A stretch of 64,000 nucleotides of DNA from Saccopteryx bilineata (lineage: Eukaryota; Chordata; Mammalia; Chiroptera; Emballonuridae). The notes below the pieces were generated by a model that was not told the origin of the DNA, searched no databases, and worked only from the letters and a program-made list of their open reading frames with translations. Within the stretch, counting starts at the first letter, position 1, and the number at the start of each line of letters is the position of its first letter. A program made the translations under genes and the position numbers. Where the stretch lies: the NCBI RefSeq assembly GCF_036850765.1, contig NC_089494.1, positions 234,316,779-234,380,778 on the forward strand, written 5' to 3'. Positions 22,780 to 33,759 of the stretch are shown here, piece after piece.

Positions 22780-23081
22780 TGAGAGGACGGGAGACAGTGA
22801 GGCAGATCCCTGCACACAGTTGGACAGAAATTCACCTGGCAACCCCTGTCTGGGGCTAGTGCTCAAATACCAAGTTATTTTAGTGCCTGAGGCTGATTTG
22901 CTCCAAAAGAGCCATCCTCAATGTCTGAAGCCCAGCTCAAACCAACTGAACCACTAGCTACAGAAGTGAAAGAGGAAGAGAAGGGAAGAGGATGGGGGGA
23001 GAAGCAGTTGGTTACTTCCTCTGTGTGCCCTGACTGGGAATCAGAGTCAGGAAGTCCATACGCTGAGCCGATACTCTATCC
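22780..23081 (-). mobile_element. Old tRNA-derived SINE, left part (split by hAT)
   Basis: It is a diverged minus-strand relative of type A: tail side at 22780, 'gagaagcagttggttacttc' and 'ccctgactgggaatcagagt' near the head. The head is interrupted at 23081 by the hAT element and continues at 23399-23430. Confidence 0.8.
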
Positions 23082-23398
23082 CAGGGGTCCCCAAACTACG
23101 GCCCCCTGAGGCCATTTATCCGGCCCCCCCCCGCACTTCCGGAAGGGGCACCTCTTTCATTGGTGGTCAGTGAGAGGAGCATAGTTCCCATTGAAATACT
23201 GGTCAGTTGGTTGATTTAAATTTACTTGTTCTTTATTTTAAATATTGTATTTGTTCCCGTTTTGTTTTTTTTTTACTTTAAAATAAGATCTGTGCAGTGT
23301 GCATAGGGATTTGTTCATAGTTTTTTTTATAGTCTGGCCCTCCAACGGTCTGAGGGACAGTGAACTGGCCCCCTGTGTAAAAAGTTTGGGGATCCCTG
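23082..23398 (-). mobile_element. Non-autonomous hAT transposon (317 bp), copy 2
   Basis: The termini are CAGGGGTCCCCAAAC and GTTTGGGGATCCCTG with a perfect 8-bp TSD CTCTATCC (23074-23081 and 23399-23406). It is the reverse complement of the family at 8079-8406. It lies inside the head of an older SINE, so it moved after that SINE had inserted. Confidence 0.95.
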
Positions 23399-23439
23399 CT
23401 CTATCCATTGAGCCTGCTCTATCCAAGGCCATTATACAA

Positions 23440-24944
23440 GATTTTCAGGGAAAAAAATCTTTGTAAAATTTATTAGAATTAAAATTGTATTTTATTGTTA
23501 CTTTAATTTTTGATTATTCTTATTTTATAGTTTAACAGCTATATTGTATGTTTTATAATTATACTCTTGCAATAGCAGTAGAATAACATTTCTTTTTTAA
23601 AACAAATTTATTTGAGCAAAAAGAAATTTATTTTAAAATAAGTGTTTAATAAATAATAATAGGGGTACATGAATACAACAGAAACCATGGCATCGATTTG
23701 TGAATGACTGAGAATTATTAAACAGCATTCTATCATATGCTCTAAAAATCTATATCATTGTAATTACTCAACCACATCAAAAAGTTATTTGCCGCATCTG
23801 AAAATGAAAATTACATGTCATAAAGAATATATATATATACACATATAAATAAAACTAAGTTAAGAGAACGTGTTTACTACTATTACAATTGATAGGAAAA
23901 GAGATCTAAATTCGGTTTTATACTTTGCAGATAATCTTAGAGATTTCACTTATCTACTTTTCTTCTATTCACTTATACAACTTATTACCTGCACATTAAG
24001 TTTTACATTGATCCACATTTTACAGTGTGGATAAAATCACTTGTCTTCTACATATCCATTACTCCTTACTAAATTGTAAACTGTTGTATGCAAGAATTGA
24101 TCTGTTGCAGGTATTTTGCACCTAGAACTGTGTGATACTTATACCTTGCCTTAATTAACTTATTTTAAATGTCTCCAAAAAATGTATTTTTCAAGATGGA
24201 AAATTATGAATTAGACAGAAAAGCAAGATAGAAAGAAAATATTAAATATGATGCATACATATATCATTTGTATGATATAGAAATATATCACTTTATATAA
24301 TATATATAAACATCTCATAGGACCTACACAGCAAAAATTAAGGATACAAATTGGGTTCTTGACTTCCTGACCATTAAAGGGAAAAAACAGAAAGCATTCT
24401 AAATATATGGCACATGGTTTTCTTATTTCTTCTCTTTCTCTTTTTATAAAGGCACTGGTCCTATTGAATAAGGATTCACTTTTATGACCTTACTTAACCC
24501 AAATTATCTCTTTAAAGGCCTTATGTCCAAATAAATTCTGAAGAAATGATAATCATGAATGTAATTTCAGTTTTTATTCAGGGCCCTGTATGCCAAATAC
24601 TATCATAATATGAGACCCTAATGGAATGATAATCAGATATCCCTAATTCATCTTCAGGCAAAGCTGGATGCTGGATGTTTTTGGGGGGAATCCTCTGATC
24701 TCCATTTTCTGAAATTAATAATGACACAGAACATCACTAAGACTCAGTGATACTGAAAAGAAATAGTTATTCAGATATAAGACCCACAGGTCTCCAGAAT
24801 AAAAGAAAAATAGTAGAAAGAGTTTTTAATTTCCTCCATATCTTGAAGGGTATTTCACAGCTGAGAAACAGTTGGGATGAAAAAAATTGAAATTAATAAA
24901 AAAAAGCTTCAAGGGAATAGTTGACAAATTTGTGATATTAAAAC
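23440..24944. other. Non-coding AT-rich stretch
   Basis: It includes TA-rich runs near 23830 and 24260-24310 and an L2-like 3' fragment near 24060-24160. I see no exon. Confidence 0.5.
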
Positions 24945-24963
24945 AAAAATTACAATGGTTTTT

Positions 24964-25319
24964 CGGCCTAGCGTGCGGAGGACCTGGGTTCGATTCCCGG
25001 CCAGGGCACACAGGAGAAGCGCCCATTTGCTTCTCCACCCCTCCGCCGCGCTTTCCTCTCTGTCTCTCTCTTCCCCTCCCGCAGCCAAGGCTCCATTGGA
25101 GCAAAGATGGCCCGGGTGCTGGGGATGGCTCTGTGGCCTCTGCCTCAGGCGCTAGAGTGGCTCTGGTCGCAACATGGCAACGCCCAGGATGGGCAGAGCA
25201 TCGCCCCCTGGTGGGCAGAGCATCGCCCCTGGTGGGCGTGCCGGGTAGATCCTGGTCGGGCACATGCGGGAGTCTGTCTGACTGTCTCTCCCCGTTTCCA
25301 GCTTCAGAAAAATGAAAAA
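24964..25319 (+). mobile_element. tRNA-derived SINE, type A2, 5'-truncated
   Basis: The A-box part of the head is missing; the copy begins at 'cggcctagcgtgcggaggac'. A perfect 19-base TSD AAAAATTACAATGGTTTTT (24945-24963 and 25320-25338) shows that the truncation happened at insertion. It shares diagnostic changes ('ctctgtggcctctgcctcag', 'aacatggc') with the copy at 46654-47064. Confidence 0.96.
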
Positions 25320-25440
25320 AAAAATTACAATGGTTTTTTGACAGTGTGAGATAAGACAGAATATTTCCTGACCCATAGGACACTATTTCATAATTTTGCA
25401 GGAAGAAATAAAGTGGAATAGAACTTTTACTCCATCAAAA

Positions 25441-25885
25441 TGTCAGGTGCATTAATGCAGAACTTGCAGTGTATGCTCTTAGTACCCTGTCCTGGTCCCT
25501 GCCCAGTGTTGGCTGCTTATCATTCATGCCTGCACCTTTCTCTGGGGAATTTGGCTCGTAAGGTGGAAGCCACATCACTGGAGAGATTTTATGCCTCCCT
25601 TTTCTCTCCTCCCTCTCACAACCTCAGCCAGAGTGGTGGGCAGTCAGTGATGTAAGGATATAAAAGACTGCCCCTTGTCACAAAGCTGGACTACCTCAGT
25701 ACTTCATGTTCTAGAGGTCTCCATGAGATCAAGCAGACAGTAGACTCATGCTGAGACCACACCCTCCTTAAACTTTTTCCCCTGCCCTGTCCTGGATCCC
25801 CCATTTCTTCCTCAATAAAACAGACACCAGAATTCCTTACACATACACTTGAAATGTAGGTCTCTGACTTGGGAAGCCCACACAG
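25441..25885 (+). other. Possible solo LTR, unrecognised
   Basis: The region contains a TATA-like 'ggatataaaagactgcccc' at about 25658 followed, about 160 bases later, by 'cctcaataaaacagacacc', in the order promoter then polyadenylation signal. It starts with TG and could end at a CA near 25880. I do not recognise the family and no TSD is clear. Confidence 0.35.
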
Positions 25886-26454
25886 CACAAAGGTGAGACC
25901 CGTCTTTTCATCTGAGGATACATTATACTCTTGTAAACATAGTGAGAACCACAGAGGCCATCTTTTATAGAAAAATGTCCTATTGGGATTCTGTCACAGT
26001 CTCTGATTGTAGCACAATTTGGTGGTAGCAGTTTCTGATGTCCTAGATGTCTCATTTCTGCCTTGGGTCTCATGAATTTATTGCTATGCCTACAAACTAT
26101 CGACAAGCAAGCATTCTCTTCCCTCAACATCTGCCTCTCAACTAATTTCTACTTTCTTTTAGTCCAAATAGTGCTTCAACCATCCCTATAGTCCTCTAAT
26201 TCAGGCAATGAGCTTTTTCTGAGAATAACTCTTTAAAGAGAGGGAAAAAAAAGATGATTCTGAAACTGGAAGAGAAACATAAAATGTCTTACTCCTAGAC
26301 ATCCATGTCTGTGTAGAAGATTATGGCACAGATTTCCAAATTCTAGACTCACCAGAGACTGATATAGGAAACTAAGTGTTGGCCTAGTGCTGGACTGTCC
26401 TTCATATGTACCAACAGCAGTTCTTCTCTGGCTTTTCTTCTCAAATAAACACGT

Positions 26455-26494
<40 letters not shown>
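26455..26494. repeat. (GT)n microsatellite
   Basis: About 19 GT dinucleotides, directly preceded by ACGTAC. Confidence 0.95.
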
Positions 26495-26495
<1 letters not shown>

Positions 26496-26819
26496 CCTTG
26501 GTATATATACCAAAACATATATGTACATACAAATTTATGTAGGTTCGTTCTGTAGAGATTTTTATATATAAATATCAAAGTTCTATTCCAATGTTACTTC
26601 ACTTAAATCCACTGTCTGGTGACATAGGACGATATCTCTTTTTTTAGTTTTGTAGGTAGACAATATGTAAAACACATTGTCAGTGTTTACTGCATTATTT
26701 TTAAAGGGTAAAAAACAAGAACAAATCTAGTCCTTTTCTTCTCTTCCTATTATCAGTTATTTCGGTACTTTGTTCATTCCAAAAGCCTACTAGACTTTTA
26801 TCACTAAATTCAATTCCTC

Positions 26820-27058
26820 AACGTTGCTAAAGCAACCCGAGGAAAGCACTTTCGGGGAACTGCCGCGGCTTCCGGTGATTAAAAGCACTCTGTGCTGTCC
26901 AGTTCTTTCTGGAATTTCTTCTGAGCCAAAATACAGATTGTAACACAAGAGCCAAGTTCTCTAATCTCTTCCTTCACAGCAGAGTTAGCTAAAAGCTTTT
27001 GTTTTCCCACACGGAGGCTTCAAGGCAGTACCTTTACATAGTAAGGAAAGTTGCCATA
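26820..27058 (+). promoter_or_regulatory. Candidate core promoter and 5' UTR of the spliced gene
   Basis: Between the X-box and the start codon the sequence is unique and has several CpGs near 26838-26875, with no TATA box. An in-frame TAA lies about 65 bases upstream of the ATG with no earlier in-frame ATG. The transcription start is probably around 26850-26900. Confidence 0.45.
26823..26836. promoter_or_regulatory. RFX-type X-box
   Basis: GTTGCTAAAGCAAC has two 6-base half-sites (GTTGCT and AGCAAC) as an inverted repeat around a 2-base spacer, the classic RFX dimer geometry. RFX factors drive ciliary genes in animals, usually from within about 200 bases of the transcription start. It lies about 220 bases upstream of the candidate start codon at 27059, in a patch with more CpGs than its surroundings (26820-26885). 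Confidence 0.6.
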
Positions 27059-27112
27059 ATGTCGTTTTCAGGAAAGTCAAACACACACACTGATGAAGCT
27101 GTTGACAGAACT
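27059..27112 (+). CDS. Candidate first coding exon of an unidentified gene
   Basis: ATG at 27059 has A at -3 and opens 18 codons (MSFSGKSNTHTDEAVDRT) that end exactly at a strong donor, ACT|GTAAGTGAG. An in-frame stop upstream supports this ATG as the start. The exon ends in phase 0, which matches the phase in which the exon at 37805 must be read. The X-box about 220 bases upstream suggests expression in ciliated cells or sperm. I do not recognise the protein: the first six residues also begin liver fatty-acid-binding protein, but the next residues differ and the gene structure does not fit. Being short, this exon rests mainly on its splice signal, phase and promoter context. Confidence 0.55.
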
Positions 27113-28910
27113 GTAAGTGAGTTACGGCTTGGCAAAGCATGAAGCCATTAAAAGAAAAATGTCCTCCAAGTCATCCCTGAGGATCAGCAGATTTTATACT
27201 TGACAGCTTTTCTTTGCTTAATGGAGTTTCAATGGGAATTATAGTAGCAGAGTTTGCATTAGACGGTTCTTTATTTAATGTGTTGAAATATGGGTCCCGG
27301 TCATAAGCTCTCGAGAAGGGCGGGTAATAAGGGCCATGCAGGGTTGCCTAGAAATTGGAATGAAATTCCATTTAACACTAAACAGTCACACTTGTCAGCA
27401 ATATTTTAGGGGAAATGCTTTCCTAACTGAGTGATGGGTTGATGGTTCAGTGGGTTCCTCCCAATTCTAAGTTCCCTGAGTTTTTCACAGTTTTATAGTA
27501 GACTGTATTGAATCTCTGAACAAAGGTTTAGGGATCCTTAAACCTATATTGACTTGACTCAAACTGTCATCATTATTGGGACAAGTTAGTTTTACTTTAT
27601 ATCCAAGATACTCATTGTAGAATCTAGATAATACCACTGACTTCAAAAGGATGAGAATTTCAAAGACTAAATATAAATAGTAACAAAATGATAACATTGA
27701 TTGCATACCTTGTTTTGACCATATGTTGTATTAAAGATTTTATTTCATAATTAATTCTTTCAGTGGCTAAAAGAGGCAGCTGGTGCTTTTTTTCCCCCCC
27801 TTGGCAACAGAAACAAATTATCTTTAAAAAATTTGACTATAAAAGCTGTTATTTTGTGTCCTAGAGTGAATATGGTGGGTATTTATTTTATTCTTGTTTC
27901 ATTAGGAAATGCATAAGTGAGTTTATTTTAACACCTTTCCTTCCAGTAAAGTAGTTCAGAAAATCCCGGTGTTTCTGGCTGAATTTATTCATTCAGACAA
28001 AGTAGAAAAAATGCTGTTTAAATAGTGCCATTGATTGAGCATATGTAGAACTTTCAGGATTGCTAAACTATATAGTTAAAATCTTCAATTATCTTTTCTC
28101 ACTACTTTTTAATCTATTTTGAAGCTTTAAAAATGTACTAACTTGAATATTTGGCTACATGTACAGTTTTGCTATTCACTTATTTGATTCAGTTTTCAAC
28201 TGAAGTTGATTGTGGCACAAATGATCTCATTGTAGAAATTATTGAGAAGGGGAGAAGTACAACAGGAGTCAATTTAACCTGTTAGCATGGTTAATACAGG
28301 GGCATTCTTGGCATTGTGACTTGCCTTATTCCTTCTTCTGGGCACCCACCTTGCTTAGTATATGTATGTGCCAATGACATGGCATTTAGAAAATACATTG
28401 TATTGTCCTATTGTATGCCCATGGAGCCCATAACTCTCACTGCCTAGATTAGCAATTTTTAACCTTTTCCGTCTGATTACACATAAGCCGATTACTAAAA
28501 TTCTACAGCACATCAAAAAATGTAATTTTTGCCAATCTGAAAAAAATTAGGTATAATTTGGATTTATTTACACTGAACAGTTCTTGCTGTGTTGATTGTT
28601 ATCATTTTTTTTATTTGACAATCAAAGGGAAAAGAGGTCAGTGCCCCCCCCCAAATAAATAGTTGGGTCTTTAACCTGTTTTAAAAATTCTTGCAGTGTA
28701 CCAGTTGAAAATTGCTGGCTTAGATAAATTCTTTAGTGTCTTGGATTGTCTTCTGGCTATACTGCTTTATTTGTAACTTTGTGGGTGACAAGAACTAAAA
28801 TAAAAGTTTGCAACTGCTTTATGAGTAGTGAGTGCTAAGGTAAATGTTAAGTGTTACCTCAGTTTTTGGTGATAAATGCGTTTACTATGCATATTAAGTC
28901 CACGGAATCT
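27113..28910 (+). other. Intron 1, 5' part: no repeat or exon recognised
   Basis: The first 250 bases hold unique, moderately CpG-bearing sequence (to about 27360), consistent with downstream promoter DNA. The rest is AT-rich and shows nothing that I can assign. Confidence 0.45.
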
Positions 28911-28926
28911 AAATATCAATGAAATA

Positions 28927-29131
28927 AACCCTGGCCCGGTAGCTCAGTTGGTTAGAGTATTGTCCCAATATGCCAAGGTTGTGACACGTGCAGAAATTAA
29001 TCAATAAATGCATAAATAGGTAGAACAACAAATCAATGTTTCTCTCTCTGTCTCTTTCTTAAAAAATCAATTTATAAAAAAAAATCAATTTATAAAAAAT
29101 AAAATATAATATAATAAAAATTCAAATAAAT
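28927..29131 (+). mobile_element. tRNA-derived SINE, old VES-like copy
   Basis: The head 'ccctggcccggtagctcagt' with 'ggttagagtattgtcccaat' resembles the VES SINE of bats. The 3' part has 'aatcaatgtttctctctctg' and an A-rich tail. The TSD is AAATATCAATGAAATA against AAATATCTATGAAATA (28911-28926 and 29132-29147). Confidence 0.85.
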
Positions 29132-29214
29132 AAATATCTATGAAATAGTGAAAGCTAGAAGTGATAAGATCAGCAAATATAACTTTAGCCAAGGTCTTTA
29201 CAGACATAATTGTA

Positions 29215-29890
29215 TTTATTTATTTATTAATTGATTATTTATTTATTTATTTTAATTTTTAAATTTTTTCAATTGCAGTTTATATCCAATATTATTCTGT
29301 ATTGTTTTCAGATGTACATTATAATGGTTAGACAATCATGTACTACACAAAGTGTTCCCCCTGGTATTTTCAGTACCCACCTGGCATCATACGTAGTTAT
29401 TACAATATTATTGACTATATTCCCGATGCTGTATTTTATATCTGCATGACTATTTTATAACTACTAATCTGTACTTCACAATCCCTTCACATTTTTCACA
29501 CAGTCTCCCAATCTCCTCCCCTTTGCCAACCATCACTCAGTTCTCTGTATCTATGAAATCTATGAATCTGTTTCTGTTTTGATTGTTTGTTTATATTGTT
29601 CTTTAGATTCCACATAAAAGTGAAATCATAGTATATCTATCTTTTCCAGAATGACTCATTTAACTTAGCATAAGACCTTCTGGTTCTATCCATGATGTTG
29701 CAAATATTTTGTTCATTTTCATGGATGAGCAATATTCCATGTGTATGTACTTTATCCACTTGTCTATTGATGGTCATTTGGGTTACTTCTATAGCTTGGG
29801 TATTGTAAACAACACTACAATGAACATAGAGGTGCATATATTCTTTCAAATTAGTGTTTTGGGTTCTTCTGATATTACAGGTATAACTTT
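29215..29890 (-). mobile_element. Old L1 3' end
   Basis: Read on the minus strand, this is the last part of ORF2 and the 3' UTR. The remnant GILLIHENEQN (near 29740) corresponds to the conserved end of ORF2, and the 3' UTR runs into an A-rich end (plus strand TTTA repeats at 29215-29265). It carries stops and is a fossil. Confidence 0.8.
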
Positions 29891-29899
29891 ATGATTTTC

Positions 29900-30050
29900 A
29901 TAGTGGCCCTTTGCAGTCAGTGCCATCCTGAACCTTACTTCTCAGTGAGATTAAATAACTTACCAAAGCTCACACAACAGGCGAATGACAGAGCTGGAAT
30001 TCAAACCAAAGCAATCTAAAACCAGAGCCCACTATGAAAACCTGAAGATG
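29900..30050 (+). repeat. MIR-like fragment
   Basis: 'aacttaccaaagctcacaca' and 'gacagagctggaattcaaac' are the conserved 3' core of MIR. Confidence 0.75.
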
Positions 30051-30125
30051 AGAAAGATGTGTCTGTCTCTAAAGTTATCAGTGAACATTAGAAGAATGGT
30101 GTTTCCGGTAGAAATTTTTCTAGAG

Positions 30126-30306
30126 CAAGGTTGACAAACTACAGTCTTTAGTCAATTCCAGTCCTCCATCATTTTCTTTGAAATAAAGTTTGATTGGAAC
30201 ACAGCCATGTTCATTTATTTATACCTGTCAACAGTTGATTTTGCACTGCAGTGGATGGGCTGAGTAGTTCAAACAGAGACTGTGTGGTCTACAAAAGCCT
30301 GAAATA
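30126..30306 (+). mobile_element. MER5-like hAT fossil, left part
   Basis: Recognised by 'aaataaagtttgattggaac', 'acagccatgttcatttattt' and 'gagactgtgtggtctac', all typical of MER5. It starts right after TTCTAGAG, which recurs as GTCTAGAG after the right end at 30566, an 8-base TSD with one change. It is split by a younger Tc1/mariner element. Confidence 0.88.
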
Positions 30307-30547
30307 TACTGCTCACAAAAATTAGAGGATATTTCAGAATGAATATGAAACGATTAGAGAAAGCATTTAGGTTTTTTTTTATTAAACAAGAACATCAGAA
30401 AAGCAAACAAGTCAAAGAAAGTTGTTCAATTATGCAAATGAGATTCAAAACCAACTTTTATTTCATTGGTGACAATGCACTGTACAAAAGACTGAAAGTA
30501 CTGGAGTATCTGCACGTTGCCTGATCCTCTCATTTTTGTGAGCAGTG
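30307..30547. mobile_element. Tc1/mariner-type MITE (241 bp)
   Basis: Terminal inverted repeats of about 24 bases (left 'tactgctcacaaaaattaga', right end reversed 'cactgctcacaaaaatgaga') differ at two positions. The element is flanked by TA on both sides (30305-30306 and 30548-30549), the target of Tc1/mariner transposases. There is no transposase; the 61-codon frame inside is not a domain that I recognise. It sits in the AAATATTTA of a MER5-like element. Confidence 0.92.
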
Positions 30548-30566
30548 TATTTAGTATCTGACCCTG
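30548..30566 (+). mobile_element. MER5-like hAT fossil, right part
   Basis: 'tttagtatctgaccctg' completes the MER5 3' end, so only the TA is duplicated at the junction. The host element can be read through cleanly once the insert is removed. Confidence 0.85.
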
Positions 30567-30574
30567 GTCTAGAG

Positions 30575-31890
30575 GTATCCCTCTCAAGTTCCTTCTCTCT
30601 GAATCATCAGTCTTCTTCTACCCTTTCTCCTATAATTGCTTACTGAAAAGATATCACAAAATTATAGATATATATTCAAGTACATTCTATTCATTGTAGA
30701 GTTCAAAATATGGAATTATTTTTGCGTTTTTAGAAAATCATCTAAGCCATTTTATTTTAAAAATCATCTGAGTCTAATTCTTTTTTCCTTAAACATTTAA
30801 AAAATTTAAATCTTTGCTCTGTTAGCATTTATTGTTTTGTATCTACTAATAAAAAAATGGTCTCCATTTTGATTCATTTTTCGTAAAATCTCTTTCATAT
30901 TTTAGGTTTATTAAAATAGTCAGTAACTAAGTGACTTTCCTCTTATCCTCTTGTGCTGATCCTGGATCCGTGGGCTCCCCTCCATTCCCGTCCCCTTCCT
31001 CCTTTGCTTCTATCACAGGAGATCTGGTCGCAGACTCCTCCTCCACTGCCGTCCAGGGTTCATTCAGCCAATAGGAAGCCTCTGGCAGATGGGAAGGTAG
31101 GGAGACCCAGGGTATTTCTTCCTCTTCCTACATCACTTCCATAGTCTGTTATGGTTGGTAGAGTTGTTGGAGGGAAAAGGGCTTATGATTCAATAAATTG
31201 CTCACCTCCCTCTGTAGTGGGCCCGGCCTCCTTCCACGGCTAATTTCTGGACTTTCTCACCATTTCCATTAGGCTGTGTCCTCCTTTCATCTGTTGTACA
31301 ATCAGTTCTCTATACATTTAATTCCTACAGATATAAGTTCTCAATATGACTTCTTTTCTTTGGTTTGATTTTAATTGATGTAATTTTATTTGGTACATGC
31401 TTTAGAAAAAAATACACTCTTCACATTTTGCTTTTTGTCAAACCTGACTTTTCAGAAAAAGAATTATTCAAAGTCTTTTCATGTGATATATATTTTTTAA
31501 AATATACTACTGTTCTAGCAGTCTTGCAAATTGGGTTTTGAAAGAGTATCAACAACAACAAAAAATGACAAGTTTTACTAAATTTAAACTTTGTTCATGT
31601 ACAAGTTGCCAACTTTCATAGAAAAATGTGAACCCAACCTCACTTTAGGCAGGATGCATTTCAATTTAACAGAACATATTTCAAAATACTTGTCTTAAGA
31701 TATAAATTATTATGGGAAAATTCAAAATGAAATATGAATATGGGAATTAAAGAGAAAAGTCTCTTTACCATTTCCTCATGCTTAGGTTAAACACTCTATA
31801 AGAACTCAGTGTGAAGACAATATGAATGCCTCCCTTGAGATTCCCACCTTTCCCAAGGACAGAAACAAAACATGACTTGCAATGTGATAC
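30575..31890 (+). other. Intron 1: no exon recognised
   Basis: Mostly AT-rich; a pyrimidine-rich block at about 30940-31270 with a 63-codon frame lacks splice sites in the right phase. Confidence 0.45.
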
Positions 31891-31894
31891 TGCA

Positions 31895-32047
31895 GTGAAA
31901 ATGAATGAGCGCCCAGAGACTTGACTTGGGCTGGTGAGCACAGGACCGTGTACAGATGATGCATTACAGAGTTGTGCATGTGAAACCTGTATAATTCTGT
32001 TAACCAGTGTCACCTCAAAAAATTCAATAAAAAGGAAAAAATAAAAT
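31895..32047 (+). mobile_element. L1 3' UTR end with A-rich tail
   Basis: 'gggctggtgagcacagg', 'tacagatgatgcattacaga' and 'gttaaccagtgtcacctc' are the end of the L1 3' UTR, followed by an A-rich tail. The same sequence occurs on the minus strand at 43545-43770. Confidence 0.8.
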
Positions 32048-32269
32048 AAATGACTGCCAATAAGTAGACTTTCCCAGGTTTAGGGGCCAGAATGTAAAAA
32101 AAAAAAAAAGAGTTTTCATATTTATATTAAATTTTAGACATGACATTTGTTTTTAACATTCCCTATAAAATGTAATGTTTTCATTTTTTAAATATTCAAA
32201 AATTTGAGATCAAATACATTACTAGACATGGAAAACTCCCTTAAGGAACGCTTATATAATACCTCCTTA

Positions 32270-32424
32270 GCCCTGGCTGGGTGCTCAGTTGGTCAGAGTA
32301 TCATCTGGAAATGCAGAGGTTGCTGGTTTGATTCCTGACCCAGGCACATACAGGAACAGATCTATGCTCCTATTTCTCTCCTTTCCTCTCCCACTAAAAT
32401 CGATAAGTAAAAATAAAAATTAAA
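32270..32424 (+). mobile_element. tRNA-derived SINE, old short copy
   Basis: The head 'ccctggctgggtgctcagtt' and a T-arm with 'gctggtttgattcctgaccc' are recognisable. The TSD (AATACC...TTA) is decayed. Confidence 0.8.
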
Positions 32425-32614
32425 GAATACCTTATTATGATTAAAAATGGCAACTAGTGTTAGAAAATACCTTTTAAATTTCTCTTTATGCCTAAAAGAG
32501 AATGGCATTAAAAATATTTGGTTGACCGGAGATTTGCTGAGTATTTTATTCTTTCTTTCCTTCTTCTGCTCCCCTTTTTCTAACTTTTCTTTACTCTCCT
32601 TCCAGGTACGTTTT

Positions 32615-32775
32615 GTAATGACATGGCAAGAGTATGGGTTTTGGAGTCAGAGACACCCGAGTGCAAATCTCAGATTCCCTGTTTTTAACCTGGAGTCATG
32701 ACTTACTTCTCTTAGTCTCCATCTCTTCACATAGAAAATGTGTGTAATGCTATCCCTTCCACAGGATTTTGGTAA
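32615..32775 (+). repeat. MIR-like fragment
   Basis: 'tggagtcagagacacccgag' and 'cttagtctccatctcttcac' match the MIR 5' half. Confidence 0.65.
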
Positions 32776-32849
32776 GACAAAATAACTTTAAAAAAATATG
32801 TTATAAAGGACTCCTACAAAGTATTATTTTAAATTTCAAAATTTAATAA

Positions 32850-33240
32850 GTAGACAGGCAAATTAAAAACTGGGAAAATAATTTGAATAGACACTTTGCT
32901 AAGGATGACAAATAAGGGAAAGGAAAAGTGGTCAAGATCATTCATAATTAGGGATATTCAAATTAAAATAGTACAAGAGATGCTACGGCATATATATTAA
33001 AATGAAAATAAAATTAGAAAGAATAACCGTGCCAAGTGCTGGGGAGATCAGAGGAGACCAGAGACTCCTATACATGCCAGAAGAACTTGAACATGGTTGT
33101 AACCATTCCGGAAAACGGTTTGGCAGTTTCTTAAGTTGTTAAACATACACTTCTCTCACGGTACTGCAGTTACACTCCTAGTTTTTATTCATAAGCAATG
33201 AAAGTATATTGATACTTTTAAAAATTATGTGTGGGTAATA
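32850..33240 (+). mobile_element. Old L1 3' fragment
   Basis: 'ggaaaataatttgaatagac' followed by 'gacaaataagggaaag' and 'accattccggaaaacggttt' is the end of ORF2 and the 3' UTR of an L1M-like copy, much diverged. Confidence 0.7.
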
Positions 33241-33759
33241 AAATTTCCTCAAGTCATCAAAAATAGTGTTTTTAACAATTGAGTATGCATTTTCAGGTAG
33301 TAATCAAGATTCCAAATTGCAGTCAGAGTTCAAGCTTCCTCTCCCCCGCACCAGTGTTGTGCAGGGTTGGCATCTGAAGGGACAGATGTGGTGTAACTGG
33401 CTTCTTCTGACTCCCCTCCCATCACCAAGTTGTCCTTCATCTCTGCTCCACTCACTGTGCAGACCCTGGCCAGCGCAGAACAGATTAGAATTTTATACGG
33501 TAACACCAGGATAATCTGGTCTCTTCGGATGTGTTTTTCTGGATGTGTTCACTGTTCAAAGCTGACATTTTTTTCCTGTGCAGGGATTTGTGGGTTCTGT
33601 CTAGACATCCCTCTCCTATTTCTTGCAGTTACTGAAATGTGTAACTGCAGATCCCTGACATAGATTTGAGCTCTCTGATGAGAGAGATGAATGACATGAA
33701 TAAACAGAGGGACAAACGGTGTTTACGGAATAAAAGATTGAATATTTTTAAGATGTCAG

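Noticed and set aside
27059..27112. Exon 1 of liver fatty-acid-binding protein (same first six residues)
   Set aside because: The next residues differ and the following exons bear no resemblance to that short beta-barrel protein.
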